Source: Kitasatospora phosalacinea
Lineage (GTDB): Bacteria; Actinomycetota; Actinomycetes; Streptomycetales; Streptomycetaceae
Direction of reading: 5' to 3'
Length of the DNA stretch: 45,505 bases
Assembly (NCBI RefSeq): GCF_000716545.1
Contig: NZ_JNWZ01000056.1
Location: 1-45,505, forward strand
Part shown: in pieces, positions 34,753-43,913 of the stretch
Position numbering within the stretch: the first letter of the stretch is position 1
Layout of the letters: each line of letters starts with the position of its first letter
Made by a program: the position numbers and the translations under genes
The notes under the pieces: generated by a model
What the model was told of the DNA's origin: nothing
The model's database searches: none
The model's input: only the letters and a program-made list of their open reading frames with translations

Positions 34753-36074
34753 CACACACCGCCGTTCGTGTTCGTTCGGCCCGACGCGAGGTGCGCCAGG
34801 CGGCTCCATTTCAAGGCCGGAGCCGGGGCCACCGTGCCCGGCCGGTCACGCGGGACGCGCACCCGCAGCGCACCGGGGTGGATGACGCAGCGCACCGGGA
34901 CGTCCAGTTCCAGGGCCTCGCCGTCCACCGCGACCGGGATGCTCGGCACGTCCGCCGTGACCAGCACCTCGCGGCCGGCCAGCACCGACACCGCCTCGGC
35001 ACTCGTACCACGCAGCGCCAGGTCCGCGACCTGCGCCGCGCCGTCCACCCGCACGCCCAGCACGCCCAGCCGTCCGCGGTCCATCCGCGAGCGCCGCCCC
35101 GGATCGAGCAGGTCGCCCGCGTCGTACGGGTTGTTGCTGACCAGGACGGCCTGCGGGTGCTCCAGCAGCTCCCCGCCGACCTCGGCGGTGAGCTTCGCGC
35201 CCGCGTAGCCGACCAGCAGGTCGGGCAGCATCGCCAGGACGGTGGAGGTCTTCGCGTCCCGGTACTCGGGGTTCTGGACGATCTCCGCGTAGGTGCCGAA
35301 GGAGACGTTGTTGACGAAGGCCCGGCCCGCGACCTCGCCCAGGTCGACCCGCAGTTCCACGCCGTCGGTCAGCGCGTCCAGGCAGCGCGCCGGGTCGTCG
35401 CGGTCCAGGCCGAGGTCGAGCGCGAAGTGGTTGCGGGTGCCCGCCGAGACCACCAGGAACGGCAGCCCGTGCCGCGCCGCGACCTGGGCGACCAGCGCCT
35501 GGGTGCCGTCGCCGCCCGCCACGCCCAGCAGGTCCGCGCCGTCCGCGACGGCCCGCTCGGCCAGCTCCACGACGTCCTGGTGGGCGTCCGGGTCCAGCAG
35601 GACGACCTCCGCGCCCGACCGGCGGGCCCGCTCCGCCAGCCGGAACTTCTCCACCTTCCCGCCGCCGGACTTCGGGTTCATGATCAGGACGGGCCTGCGC
35701 GGCGCGTCCACCTCCCGCTCCGGCATCTCCTTCGCGCCCCGGGCCGAACGCAGCGCCACCCGGGCCAGCCACAGGCCGACCGCCCACAGCGCCACCGCGC
35801 CCAGCACCCACGGCCACGTCCCGCCGCCGACGTACAGCACCACCGCCCCCGCCGGGGCCGCCGCCGCCAGCAGCACCCCCAGCCAGCGCAGCGGCCCGCG
35901 CCGCGACAGCGCCCACCACACGCCGATCGCCATCAGCGCCAGCGCGGCCACCCCGACCGCGACCACCAGCGCCCCGCGCAACCCGGCTCCGGCGGCCAGC
36001 ACCAGTACCGCCAGCAGCCCGCAGCCGATCGCCGCCCGGGCCAGCCACACCGCCCTCGTCGGCTGCTCCACCAT
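34749..36074 (-). CDS. diacylglycerol-kinase-family protein with N-terminal membrane domain
   Basis: The 441-aa protein has four hydrophobic segments in the first ~105 residues, then a DAGK catalytic domain: LIMNPKSGGGKVEKF, GVAGGDGTQALVAQVA (the GGDGT nucleotide loop), SAGTRNHFALDLGLD and a C-terminal beta domain. It probably phosphorylates a membrane lipid. ATG 36074 is preferred because GGGAGAGG precedes it; ATG 36089 adds five residues. It is coupled to the PAP2 gene by a GTGA overlap. Confidence 0.88.
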   Translation of the reverse strand: MVEQPTRAVWLARAAIGCGLLAVLVLAAGAGLRGALVVAVGVAALALMAIGVWWALSRRGPLRWLGVLLAAAAPAGAVVLYVGGGTWPWVLGAVALWAVGLWLARVALRSARGAKEMPEREVDAPRRPVLIMNPKSGGGKVEKFRLAERARRSGAEVVLLDPDAHQDVVELAERAVADGADLLGVAGGDGTQALVAQVAARHGLPFLVVSAGTRNHFALDLGLDRDDPARCLDALTDGVELRVDLGEVAGRAFVNNVSFGTYAEIVQNPEYRDAKTSTVLAMLPDLLVGYAGAKLTAEVGGELLEHPQAVLVSNNPYDAGDLLDPGRRSRMDRGRLGVLGVRVDGAAQVADLALRGTSAEAVSVLAGREVLVTADVPSIPVAVDGEALELDVPVRCVIHPGALRVRVPRDRPGTVAPAPALKWSRLAHLASGRTNTNGGVW

Positions 36075-36168
36075 CGCCGCCTCTCCCATCCATCGACGGT
36101 AACGTCCTGTCAGCTACCCCGCCCGGCGCCCCGCATCCCCACGGGTGCCCCTGTGGCAGAATCCGCGG

Positions 36169-36825
36169 GTGACCATCCGGGTGCTGATCGCCGACGACCA
36201 GGAGATGGTGCGGCGAGGGCTGCGGCGGATCCTGGGGACCCAGCCCGACCTGGAGGTGGTCGGCGAGGCGGGCGACGGCGTCGCCACCGTCGAGGCCGCC
36301 CGGGCGCTGCGCCCCGACGTCGCCCTGGTCGACGTCCGGATGCCCCGGATGGACGGCCTGGAGGTGGTCCGGCGGCTGTGCGGGCCGGGCGCCGACCCGC
36401 AGGTCAAGGTGGTCGTGGTGACCACCTTCGACCTGGACGAGTACGTGTACCCGGCGCTGCGCGGCGGCGCGTCCGGCTTCCTGCTCAAGCGCTCGGGGCC
36501 GGCGCTGCTGATCGAGGCGGTGCGCGCCGCCGTGGCGGGGGACAGCCTGATCAGCCCGTCCGTGACCGTCCGGCTGCTGCGCCACGTCACCGGCCGCCGC
36601 CCGGACGCCGAACCGCTGCCGGAGCCGCTCACCCCGCGCGAGATCGAGATCGTCCGGGAGGTCGCCGAGGGCCGCACCAACGCCGACATCGCGGCCGCGC
36701 TGTTCATCTCGCCGGGCACCGTCAAGACGCACGTCGCGCACGTGCAGCGCAAGTTGGGCGTCCGCAACCGGGTGGGCGTGGCGATGCGGGCGTTCGAGCT
36801 GGGTTACCTGGCGGACCTGCCGTGA
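36169..36825 (+). CDS. NarL/LuxR-family response regulator
   Basis: The 218-aa protein has a receiver domain with the acidic pair ADD (~8-10), the phospho-acceptor Asp in ALVDVRMPRMDG (~residue 55) and the Lys in FLLKRSGP. The LuxR-type helix-turn-helix is LTPREIEIVREVAEGRTNADIAAALFISPGTVKTHVAHVQ. The start is GTG 36169. Its TGA overlaps the GTG of the kinase gene. Confidence 0.93.
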   Translation: MTIRVLIADDQEMVRRGLRRILGTQPDLEVVGEAGDGVATVEAARALRPDVALVDVRMPRMDGLEVVRRLCGPGADPQVKVVVVTTFDLDEYVYPALRGGASGFLLKRSGPALLIEAVRAAVAGDSLISPSVTVRLLRHVTGRRPDAEPLPEPLTPREIEIVREVAEGRTNADIAAALFISPGTVKTHVAHVQRKLGVRNRVGVAMRAFELGYLADLP

Positions 36826-37913
36826 CCGCCCGCCGGGTGCTGACCGCCGCGGCCGCGCCGCTGCTGCTGGCACCCGCTCCGTTCGGCCCGTGGCAGTCCT
36901 GGATCCCGGCGCTGACGGCCGTCGTGGTGCTCGCGCTCACCGTCCTGGGCGGGCCGTCGGCGGTGTTCGGGGCGGCCGGGCTGTCGCTCGCCGTCGACCT
37001 CGGCTACGTCGGCTACGTCGGCGAGAACGGGCTGACACTGCTCTGGATGCCGGTCGAGTACGCGGCGCTGCTGGTGCTGACGGTGCGCGCGGTCCGCGTC
37101 CTGCCGGGGCGCCGGGTCTGGTGGGGCGGCGGGCTGGGGGCGTTCGCGGCGCCGGCGCTGCCGCTGCGGTTCACGCTCCGGCAGCCGGCGCCGCTGGACG
37201 CCTCGGTCGCCGGGCTGTTCCTCGCCGCCTTCCCGGTCGCCGCCGCCGTCGGCACCGGCCTGTACCTGCGCCGGCAGGACGAGCGCCGGGCCCGCGCGGT
37301 CGACGACGCCCGCCGCGAACAGCGCCTGGCCGTCGCCCGGGACCTGCACGACTACGTCGCCCACGAGCTGACCGGCATCCTGCTGGAGGTGCAGGCCGCA
37401 CGGTTCGCCGGCGGCCGCGACGAGGCGGAGGACGACCGGCTGCTGGCCCGGCTGGAGGCCGCCGGGCAGCGCGCCCTCGCCTCCATGGACCACACCCTGG
37501 ACGCCCTGCGGGATCCCGGAGGCGCTACGCCCCGCCGCCACGCACTGGCCGAACTCCCGGAACTGCTCGGCGACTCCGCGACCCCGCCGGAGCTGCACGG
37601 CCTGGCCGGACTGCCCGCGCTGCCGGACGCCGTCGAGGACGCCGCCTACCGGGTCGTGCTGGAGGCGCTCACCAACGTCCGCCGGCACGCCCCCGCCGCG
37701 CGGCACGTCACCGTCGTACTCGCCCACGCCCCCGGCACCGGCCTCACCGCCACCGTCACCGACGACGGCCCCGCCCACCCCCGCCCGCACCCGGGCGGCG
37801 GCACCGGCCTCGCCGTGCTGCGCGAGCGGATCGCCGCGCTCGGCGGCGAGTTGGCGGCCGGTCCGGAGGGGCCGGGCTGGCGGGTCGTCGCTCGGGTTCC
37901 CACCGGTGCGTGA
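36822..37913 (+). CDS. two-component sensor histidine kinase (HisKA_3 type)
   Basis: The 363-aa protein has four to five hydrophobic segments in the first ~145 residues, then the dimerisation/phosphoacceptor box ARDLHDYVAHELTGI with the His (~residue 175), and a HATPase domain with EALTNVRRHAPAARHVTV and DDGPAHPRPHPGGGTGLAVLRERI. It is coupled to the NarL-type regulator by a GTGA overlap. The membrane part has no large extracellular loop, so it probably senses a membrane or envelope signal. Confidence 0.92.
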   Translation: MTARRVLTAAAAPLLLAPAPFGPWQSWIPALTAVVVLALTVLGGPSAVFGAAGLSLAVDLGYVGYVGENGLTLLWMPVEYAALLVLTVRAVRVLPGRRVWWGGGLGAFAAPALPLRFTLRQPAPLDASVAGLFLAAFPVAAAVGTGLYLRRQDERRARAVDDARREQRLAVARDLHDYVAHELTGILLEVQAARFAGGRDEAEDDRLLARLEAAGQRALASMDHTLDALRDPGGATPRRHALAELPELLGDSATPPELHGLAGLPALPDAVEDAAYRVVLEALTNVRRHAPAARHVTVVLAHAPGTGLTATVTDDGPAHPRPHPGGGTGLAVLRERIAALGGELAAGPEGPGWRVVARVPTGA

Positions 37914-37939
37914 ACGCCGGTGCGTGAGCGTCGACGCTC

Positions 37940-37994
37940 GCGTACCGGTGACGCGGTACCGGTGACGCGGTACCGGTGACGCGGTACCGGTGAC
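37940..37994. repeat. 14-bp tandem repeat (GCGGTACCGGTGAC), about four units
   Basis: Units at 37953-37966, 37967-37980 and 37981-37994 are identical; a 13-base partial unit precedes them. Each contains GGTACC and ACCGGT, both palindromic. It lies between the kinase stop and its terminator. Confidence 0.85.
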
Positions 37995-38014
37995 TGAACG
38001 CCGAGCCCGAGCGC

Positions 38015-38051
38015 GCCGGTGGCGCGCGGCCGACCGCCGCGCGCCACCGGC
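38015..38051. terminator. bidirectional terminator
   Basis: Perfect 16-bp arms (38015-38030 and 38036-38051) with a 5-base loop lie between the convergent kinase and serS genes. Confidence 0.85.
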
Positions 38052-38064
38052 CGCTCCGGCAGCC

Positions 38065-39360
38065 TTACTCCGCGACGGGCGTGCCGTCGGCGGCGATCCG
38101 GGCGAAGCCCAGGTACGGGTGCAGCGCCTTGGGCAGCAGCACCGAGCCGTCGGCCTGCTGGTGCTGTTCCAGCACTGCCGCGATGGTGCGGCCCAGCGGC
38201 AGGCCGGAGCCGTTGACGGTGGCGGCCGGGGTCGGCTTGCCCTTCTCGTCCCGGGTGCGGATGCCGGCCCGGCGGCCCTGGAAGGTGCCGAAGTCCGACA
38301 CCGAGGAGATCTCCCGGTAGGTGTCCTGGCTGGGGAGCCACACCTCCAGGTCGTACGTCAGCCGAGCGGAGAAGCCGGTGTCGCCGGCGGCCAGCGCCAC
38401 GACGCGGTAGGCGAGTTCGAGTTCCTGGAGGCAGGTTTCGGCGTGCGAGACCATCAGCTGCATCTGCTCCCGGGACTGCTCGGCCGCGCAGATCCGCACC
38501 ATCTCGACCTTCGAGAACTGGTGCAGCCGGATCAGGCCGCGGGTGTCGCGCCCGTAGGAGCCGGCCTCCGAGCGGAAGCACGGGGTGTGCGCGGTGAGTG
38601 CCAGCGGCAGGTCGGCCGGCGGGACGATCTCGTCCGCGTACAGGTTGGTCAGCGGGACCTCGGCGGTCGGGATCAGGAAGAGGTCCCGGTCGGCGACGCC
38701 GGTCTTGAACAGGTCCTCCTCGAACTTCGGCAGCTGCCCGGTGCCGGTCATGGTGCGCCGGTTCACCAGGTACGGCACCGAGTGCTCGACGTACCCGTGG
38801 CGGCGGGTGTGCACGTCCAGCAGCAGGGCGACGATGGCCCGTTCCAGGGCGGCGCCGGCGCCGCGCAGCACGCTGAAGCGCGAGCCTGACAACTTGGTGG
38901 CCCGGCCGAAGTCCATGATGCCCATGGTCTCGCCGAGGTCGACGTGGTCCTTGGGGGCGAAGCCGAAGCGCTGCGGCTCGCCGACCCGGCGCAGCTCGCG
39001 GGCGTCCTCGTCGGAGAAGCCGTCGGGGGCCTCGTCGGCCGGCAGGTTGGGGATGGTCAGCAGCAGGTCGGTCAGCTCCTGCTGGACCTGCTCCAACTCC
39101 GCCTCGTTCTGCTGAACCTGCTCCTTCAGCGCCCGGGCGGTCTCCTTCAGCTCGGTGACGTCCCCGCCCTGCTTCGCGGTGCGCTGCACCTCCTGGGCGA
39201 CCTGCTTCGAGCGGGCCCGCAGTTCGTCGCCGGCCTGGATGCCGCTGTTGCGGCGGGACTGCAGTGCCTCCAGCGCGGACAGGTCGAGCCGGTAGCCACG
39301 ACGCGCCAGCAGTCGGACGGCTTCGTCCCCCAGGTCGATCAGGACGCGGGCATCATGCAT
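38065..39360 (-). CDS. serS: seryl-tRNA synthetase
   Basis: The 431-aa protein has the N-terminal tRNA-binding coiled coil (~residues 28-105), then the class II catalytic core: motif 2 CFRSEAGSYGRDTRGLIRLHQFSKVEM and motif 3 TVNGSGLPLGRTIAAVLE, with the serine-binding TAEVPLTNL loop. The length is normal for a bacterial SerRS. ATG 39360 lies 12 bases after a GAGGAG sequence. It charges tRNA-Ser with serine and appears to be the ordinary housekeeping enzyme. Confidence 0.95.
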   Translation of the reverse strand: MHDARVLIDLGDEAVRLLARRGYRLDLSALEALQSRRNSGIQAGDELRARSKQVAQEVQRTAKQGGDVTELKETARALKEQVQQNEAELEQVQQELTDLLLTIPNLPADEAPDGFSDEDARELRRVGEPQRFGFAPKDHVDLGETMGIMDFGRATKLSGSRFSVLRGAGAALERAIVALLLDVHTRRHGYVEHSVPYLVNRRTMTGTGQLPKFEEDLFKTGVADRDLFLIPTAEVPLTNLYADEIVPPADLPLALTAHTPCFRSEAGSYGRDTRGLIRLHQFSKVEMVRICAAEQSREQMQLMVSHAETCLQELELAYRVVALAAGDTGFSARLTYDLEVWLPSQDTYREISSVSDFGTFQGRRAGIRTRDEKGKPTPAATVNGSGLPLGRTIAAVLEQHQQADGSVLLPKALHPYLGFARIAADGTPVAE

Positions 39361-39571
39361 CGGAGTCGGTTCTCCTCGGGTCGCAACGGTTTCGGCGGGG
39401 TGGATTCGTCCCGACCGTAGCAGGGCCGGGGAAGCCGGTGCAGTGCCTTTCCGCCCCGTCGCACGCGGTGCGCGCCCCTGCCTTGCGGCGATGATCCCTG
39501 CGGAGATAATCTCTGCGTAGATGAAGTCGGGCGGAGTCGGCCGCCCGGCCGCCGAACCAGGGGGAACCGCC

Positions 39572-40012
39572 ATGTGGCAGCACGAGTACACCGCCGAGAC
39601 CGCCGCCGCGCCGCACGCCGTCTGGGCCGTGCTCAGCGACCTGGACAACTGGACGGACTGGGACACCTCGATGGAGGCGGTCGCCCTGGACGGCCCGTTC
39701 GAGGTCGGCGGCAAGGTCACGATGACGCCCGCCGGGCAGCAGCCGATCGTCTCCGTCATCACCCGGATCGAGCCGGAGCGCGCCTACGCCGACCGGACCG
39801 AGTTCGGCGGCGCGGTGCTGGACTTCTCGCACACCCTCACCGCCCTCCCCGGCGGCGGCACCCGGGTGGTCCACCGCCTGGAGATCACCGGCCCGGACGC
39901 CGCCCTGCTCGGCCCCGAACTCGGCCCGATGATCACCGAGGACTTCCCGGAGGCGATGGCGGCCCTGCTCGCCCGCGCCGAGCGGCCCGAGCGGCCCGGA
40001 CGGACCGTCTGA
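39572..40012 (+). CDS. SRPBCC-family protein (polyketide-cyclase/AHSA1-like)
   Basis: The 146-aa protein starts at ATG 39572 after GGGGGAA. The sequence YTAETAAAPHAVWAVLSDLDNWTDWD is the start of a START/SRPBCC helix-grip fold, with later VVHRLEITGPDAALLGPELG and a C-terminal helix. It forms a hydrophobic ligand pocket; the ligand is unknown. A MarR regulator gene follows 70 bases downstream, perhaps in one operon. Confidence 0.85.
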   Translation: MWQHEYTAETAAAPHAVWAVLSDLDNWTDWDTSMEAVALDGPFEVGGKVTMTPAGQQPIVSVITRIEPERAYADRTEFGGAVLDFSHTLTALPGGGTRVVHRLEITGPDAALLGPELGPMITEDFPEAMAALLARAERPERPGRTV

Positions 40013-40082
40013 CCGCCGGGCCGTGCTTGACTGTCCGGCCGGAGCGGCCGGAGCGACTGGAACGCGCGGAGGAGAGAGCGGC

Positions 40083-40538
40083 ATGGACGGACTGGTCGAG
40101 GGCCCGGCGAACAGCCCCGGGTTCTGGCTGTGGCACACCACCCTGCGCTGGCAGCGTGAGGTCGCCGCCGCCCTCGCCCCGCACGACCTGACGCACCCGC
40201 AGTTCGTGCTGCTCTCCTGCGCCTGGTGGCTCAACGAACGGGGCGAGACCCCCAACCAGCAGGAGCTCTCCGCGCAGGCCGGGACCGATGTCCGCACCAC
40301 CTCCCAGGTGGTGCGGAAGCTGGAGGCCAAGGGCCTGCTCGACCGCACCACCGACCCGGACGACACCCGGGCCCGCCGCCTGCGCATCACCCCGCGCGGC
40401 GTCGCCCTCGCCCGCGCCGCGATCCCGGCCGTCGAGGCCGTCGACCGCGCCTTCTTCGCCCCCGCCGCCCACGGCTCACCGGCCCTCGACGGGGACGGGC
40501 TCAGCCGACTGCTGCGCCGCCTGGTCGACGCGCCCTGA
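40083..40538 (+). CDS. MarR-family transcriptional regulator
   Basis: The 151-aa protein has the MarR winged helix: LTHPQFVLLSCAWWLNERGETPNQQELSAQAGTDVRTTSQVVRKLEAKGLLDRTTDPDDTRARRLRITPRG. The DDTRAR wing is intact. ATG 40083 follows GGAGGAGAG. Such regulators usually control neighbouring genes; the SRPBCC gene upstream is the obvious candidate. Confidence 0.9.
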   Translation: MDGLVEGPANSPGFWLWHTTLRWQREVAAALAPHDLTHPQFVLLSCAWWLNERGETPNQQELSAQAGTDVRTTSQVVRKLEAKGLLDRTTDPDDTRARRLRITPRGVALARAAIPAVEAVDRAFFAPAAHGSPALDGDGLSRLLRRLVDAP

Positions 40539-40554
40539 CGGCCCGGGCCCGCCC

Positions 40555-40640
40555 CAGCCCTGTCCCAGCCCTGTCCCAGCCCTGTCCCAGCCCGGTCCTG
40601 CCCCAGCCCGGTCCGGCCCTGTCCTGTCCCAGCCCCGGCC
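40555..40640. repeat. imperfect 11-bp tandem repeats (AGCCCTGTCCC)
   Basis: Three exact 11-bp units are followed by diverged AGCCCGGTCC/GGCCCTGTCC units. The run sits between the convergent MarR and alpha/beta-hydrolase genes, where no other terminator is obvious. Confidence 0.75.
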
Positions 40641-40655
40641 CGGTTCGGCCCGGGC

Positions 40656-41477
40656 TCAGCCCTGGGCGCCCCGGGCGATGAACTCGGCCACCACCGGCGC
40701 CAGTACCTCCGGCGCGACCTCGTGGGTCTGCCCCTCCAGGGTGCGGTACTCGGCACCCCCGGCGGAGGCGTTCGCGGCGGCGGCCGTCGCGGCGGCCGCG
40801 TCCCGCAGCAGGGCCGGGCTCAGCCCGCCGTCGGCCACCAGCACCGGCACCGGCAGCCCGGCCAGCAGCCCGGCGGGCACCGGCGCGCCCTCCGCACCGT
40901 CCAGCACCTCGGCGTCGTTCACCAGCGTCGGCCCCACCGCCAGGAAGGCCGGCCACGCCGGCGACTCGCGCAGCTGCGCGACCATCGGTCCGGGGGTGCC
41001 GACGAAGGCCATGAACCGGGCCACCGCCTCGCCCGGCTCGCCCGCCAGCACGTCCTGTTCGACGCCCGCGCGGTACTCCTTGAACCGGGCCCGCTGCTCC
41101 TCGGAGGTGCTGAACGGCGGCTCGTACGCCACCACCCGCTCCACCCCGACGCCCGCCCCGGCGGCCCGCAGCGCCAGGGCCGCGCCGGAGGACAGGCCCA
41201 GCAGCGTCGCCCGGCCGCCCGCCGCCGCGACGAGCGCCGCCAGGTCCTCCACCTCCCGCCGCACGGCGTACGGCCCGCCGGCGCCGCTCTCGCCGCGGCC
41301 GCGCCGGTCGTAGCTGAACACCCGGTGCGCGTCGGCGAGTTCGGCGGCCAGCCCGCCCGAGGGCCCGAACGCGCGGTGGCACATCGCGCCGTCCACGATC
41401 ACCACGGCCGGGCCGGCGTCCCCGGCCACCTGGTAGGCGATGCGGGTGCCGTCGGCGGAGGTCGTGTACTCGGTCAT
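40656..41477 (-). CDS. alpha/beta-fold hydrolase
   Basis: The 273-aa protein has an alpha/beta-hydrolase layout: oxyanion segment VDGAMCHRAFG, RVFSYDRRGRGESG, the nucleophile elbow LGLSSGA (~residue 96), a late acid in VPVLVADGG, and a catalytic His in GQTHEVAPE. The substrate is unknown. ATG 41477 follows AGGGGAG. A small DUF4287 gene lies just upstream on the same strand, 26 bases away. Confidence 0.87.
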   Translation of the reverse strand: MTEYTTSADGTRIAYQVAGDAGPAVVIVDGAMCHRAFGPSGGLAAELADAHRVFSYDRRGRGESGAGGPYAVRREVEDLAALVAAAGGRATLLGLSSGAALALRAAGAGVGVERVVAYEPPFSTSEEQRARFKEYRAGVEQDVLAGEPGEAVARFMAFVGTPGPMVAQLRESPAWPAFLAVGPTLVNDAEVLDGAEGAPVPAGLLAGLPVPVLVADGGLSPALLRDAAAATAAAANASAGGAEYRTLEGQTHEVAPEVLAPVVAEFIARGAQG

Positions 41478-41503
41478 TCCAACTCCCCTGTGAACGTCGG
41501 TGG

Positions 41504-41722
41504 TTACTTGCCCGCGGTGGCGAGGGTGTGCGCGACCAGCGCGTTGGCGTGGCCGTGGCCGAGCCCGTACTCGGACTTGAGCCAGCCGACCAGTTCCATG
41601 TGCTTGGTCAGCGGCGAGTCGATGATCAACTGCTGCCATTCGGCGATCGGACGCCCGTACTTCTGCTCGATCGAGGGGAAGTAGCTCGCCGGTCCCTTGA
41701 CGCCCGTCCTCTGCTCGCCCAT
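41504..41722 (-). CDS. DUF4287 domain protein, 72 aa
   Basis: The small protein carries GPASYFPSIEQKYGRPIAEWQQLI and MELVGWLKSEYGLGHGHANALVAH, the usual DUF4287 pattern. It is soluble and helical. Role unknown. It is probably co-transcribed with the following hydrolase gene. Confidence 0.85.
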   Translation of the reverse strand: MGEQRTGVKGPASYFPSIEQKYGRPIAEWQQLIIDSPLTKHMELVGWLKSEYGLGHGHANALVAHTLATAGK

Positions 41723-41849
41723 CCTGCCGCTCCGTCCGTTCCGCGCGCTGCTCGCCGCGCTGCCTGTTGCTGTCACAGGGATGGACGAGGCGCACCGGCG
41801 GAACTCATCGGTCCGTGCGGAAATCCCCTCCGGCCCGTACGGTCGGGCC

Positions 41850-42758
41850 GTGACACGCATCGACGACAGCACGATCGGGCGGGCAGCCGACTACCTGTGG
41901 ACGGCGGGCCGGGTCCTCGAACAGCGGCGCTTCGCGCACCTCTTCGGCCCCGCCCCCGACCCGGCCGGCGTCCTCGCCGCCCTGGACGCCTACCGGGCCC
42001 CGGACGGCGGCTGGGCGTACGGCCTGGAACCGGACGTCCGGGGCCCCGCCGCCCAACCGCTCGCGGCCGGCGCGGCCGCCCGGATCCTCGCCGAGGCCGG
42101 CGCCCTGGACGGCCCGCGCGGTGCCGAACTCTGCGACTGGGCGGCCACGTCGACCACCCCGGACGGCGGCGTCCCGGCCGTCCTGCCCAGCCTGCGCCGC
42201 TACCCGCACCCGCCCTTCCTGCCGATCGCCGACGACCCTCCCGCCGAACTGCTCTCCACCGGCCAGATCGCCGCCCCGCTGCTCCGGGCCGGCCTGCGCC
42301 ACCCCTGGCTGACCGGCGCGGAGGCCTTCTGCCGCCGGGCGATCGAGGCGATCGGCACCACCCACCCGTACGAGGTGATCACCGCCGTCGGCTTCCTGGA
42401 CGCCGCGCCGGACCGGGCCTGGGCCGCCGAACAGGCCGCCCGGCTGGGCGAGTCGGTGCGCGAGCAGCGGTTGGTGCTGCTCGACCCGGCCCGCCCCGAG
42501 CAGGCCCGGCTCGCCCCCGGCTACGCGCCCGGCGAGTTCCACTTCCCGCACGACTACGCGTCCCGCCCGGACAGCCTGGCCCGCGCCTGGTTCACCGACG
42601 CCGAACTCGAACGCGGCCTCGACCACCTCGCCGCCGCCCAACTCCCGGACGGCGGCTGGCCGGTCAACTGGGCCCGCTGGTCCGCCGCCACCGAGAACGA
42701 GGCCCGCCCGGGCGTCACCCTGGCCGCCCTGCTCACCCTCCGCGCGTACGGGGGGTGA
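41850..42758 (+). CDS. prenyltransferase/squalene-oxidase-repeat-like protein
   Basis: The 302-aa protein contains repeats of the alpha-toroid type: LDAYRAPDGGWAYGLEPD near the N-terminus and LDHLAAAQLPDGGWPVNW near the C-terminus, each matching the QxxDGGW motif of terpene cyclases and prenyltransferases. The catalytic DxDD motif of class II cyclases is not evident, so it may be non-catalytic or act on another ligand. GTG 41850 lacks a ribosome binding site; TACGGT at 41839-41844 could be a -10 for a leaderless mRNA. Confidence 0.75.
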   Translation: MTRIDDSTIGRAADYLWTAGRVLEQRRFAHLFGPAPDPAGVLAALDAYRAPDGGWAYGLEPDVRGPAAQPLAAGAAARILAEAGALDGPRGAELCDWAATSTTPDGGVPAVLPSLRRYPHPPFLPIADDPPAELLSTGQIAAPLLRAGLRHPWLTGAEAFCRRAIEAIGTTHPYEVITAVGFLDAAPDRAWAAEQAARLGESVREQRLVLLDPARPEQARLAPGYAPGEFHFPHDYASRPDSLARAWFTDAELERGLDHLAAAQLPDGGWPVNWARWSAATENEARPGVTLAALLTLRAYGG

Positions 42759-42760
42759 GA

Positions 42761-43816
42761 TCAGGGCAGGACGTCCAACCAGGCGTCCGCGACACCGGTC
42801 CGGGCGTACAGCACGCAGCGCCCGGCCCGGTGCGAGGAGACCAGCCCGGCGGCGCGCAGCGCGGTGAGGTGCTGGGACACCGCCGGGGCGGAGAGCCCGC
42901 AGCGGGCGGCGAGTTCGGTGGTGGAGGCGGGCGCGTCGAGCTCGGCCAGCAGCAGGGTGCGGGTGCGGCCGAGCACCGGTGCGAGCGCTTCGGCGCGCGG
43001 GCCCGGGCGGTGCTCCCAGACGGTCGCGGCGGCCAGCGCGGGGTAGCACAGCTGCGGGGGGTCGGGGGCGACGGTGCGGGTCAGCAGCCGGGGCCAGGCG
43101 AACACCGAGGGCACCAGCAGCAGCCCGGCGCCGGTCGCGATCCGGGTGACGGCGCAGTGCCGCTCCGACAGGTGCAGGGTGCCGTCCGCCCAGCGCGCCG
43201 TGCCGTGCAGTTCGCCGAGCATCGCCGCGCTGCCCCGCTCGGCGGCCTGCCGGGCCCGCCGCAGGACGTCCGCCTCCAGCACCGCGCGGATCCGCGACCA
43301 GTACGGGGCCAGGGCGAGCTGCCAGAACGCCTCGATCTCGACGGTGATCCGGCGCAGCGCCTGCTCGGGTTCGCGCTCCAGCACGCGCAGCCGCCCGCCG
43401 GCCCGGACGCCCCGCCCGCCGGCCCGGACGCCCCGCCCGCCGCCCCGGGCGCCCAGGTCGGTGCGCAGGCAGTCCAGGTCGTGCCGGAGCAGTTCGGGCC
43501 CGGTGGCCCGGATCGCCGCCAGTTCGGCCGCCAGCTCGGCGACCGGCACGCCGGGGACGGGGTTGAGGAAGTCCGGCAGGTGCCCGTGCGGCGGGATCAG
43601 CTCGGCCAGCCAGCCCCGGTCCAGCCCGGCGGCGGCCAGCCGCGGCCGGACCTGCGCGGCCCAGCGGCGGTGCGGCGCGGGCACCGGGTCGGCGGCCAGC
43701 GCACGGAAGGCGGCGACCACCTCCCACATCGGTGAGACCGCGAACCTGGTCAGCGCCAGGTCGCCCACCGACAGCGGCAGCCCCGTCCGCACCCCGCCAC
43801 CTCCGCCGTACGCCAC
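42761..43816 (-). CDS. ArsR-type regulator with long N-terminal domain
   Basis: The 351-aa protein has an uncharacterised N-terminal region of about 270 residues and a C-terminal ArsR-like winged helix: LLLAELDAPASTTELAARCGLSAPAVSQHLTALRAAGLVSSHRAGRCVLY. A short duplicated segment RGVRAGG occurs twice in a row (~residues 128-142). GTG 43816 is the first start. No metal-binding CxC motif is seen beside the helix-turn-helix, so it probably senses something else. This family layout is common in Streptomyces but poorly understood. It is convergent with, and only 2 bases from, the cyclase-like gene. Confidence 0.85.
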   Translation of the reverse strand: MAYGGGGGVRTGLPLSVGDLALTRFAVSPMWEVVAAFRALAADPVPAPHRRWAAQVRPRLAAAGLDRGWLAELIPPHGHLPDFLNPVPGVPVAELAAELAAIRATGPELLRHDLDCLRTDLGARGGGRGVRAGGRGVRAGGRLRVLEREPEQALRRITVEIEAFWQLALAPYWSRIRAVLEADVLRRARQAAERGSAAMLGELHGTARWADGTLHLSERHCAVTRIATGAGLLLVPSVFAWPRLLTRTVAPDPPQLCYPALAAATVWEHRPGPRAEALAPVLGRTRTLLLAELDAPASTTELAARCGLSAPAVSQHLTALRAAGLVSSHRAGRCVLYARTGVADAWLDVLP

Positions 43817-43913
43817 CGCCGATTCGGCCCCAGCTTAATCAGTCGGCCCCGCCCGGTCGGCTCCGCCAGGATGGTCGCGTCACCCCGAGCACCGCACCGG
43901 AAGCGAGCCCCCC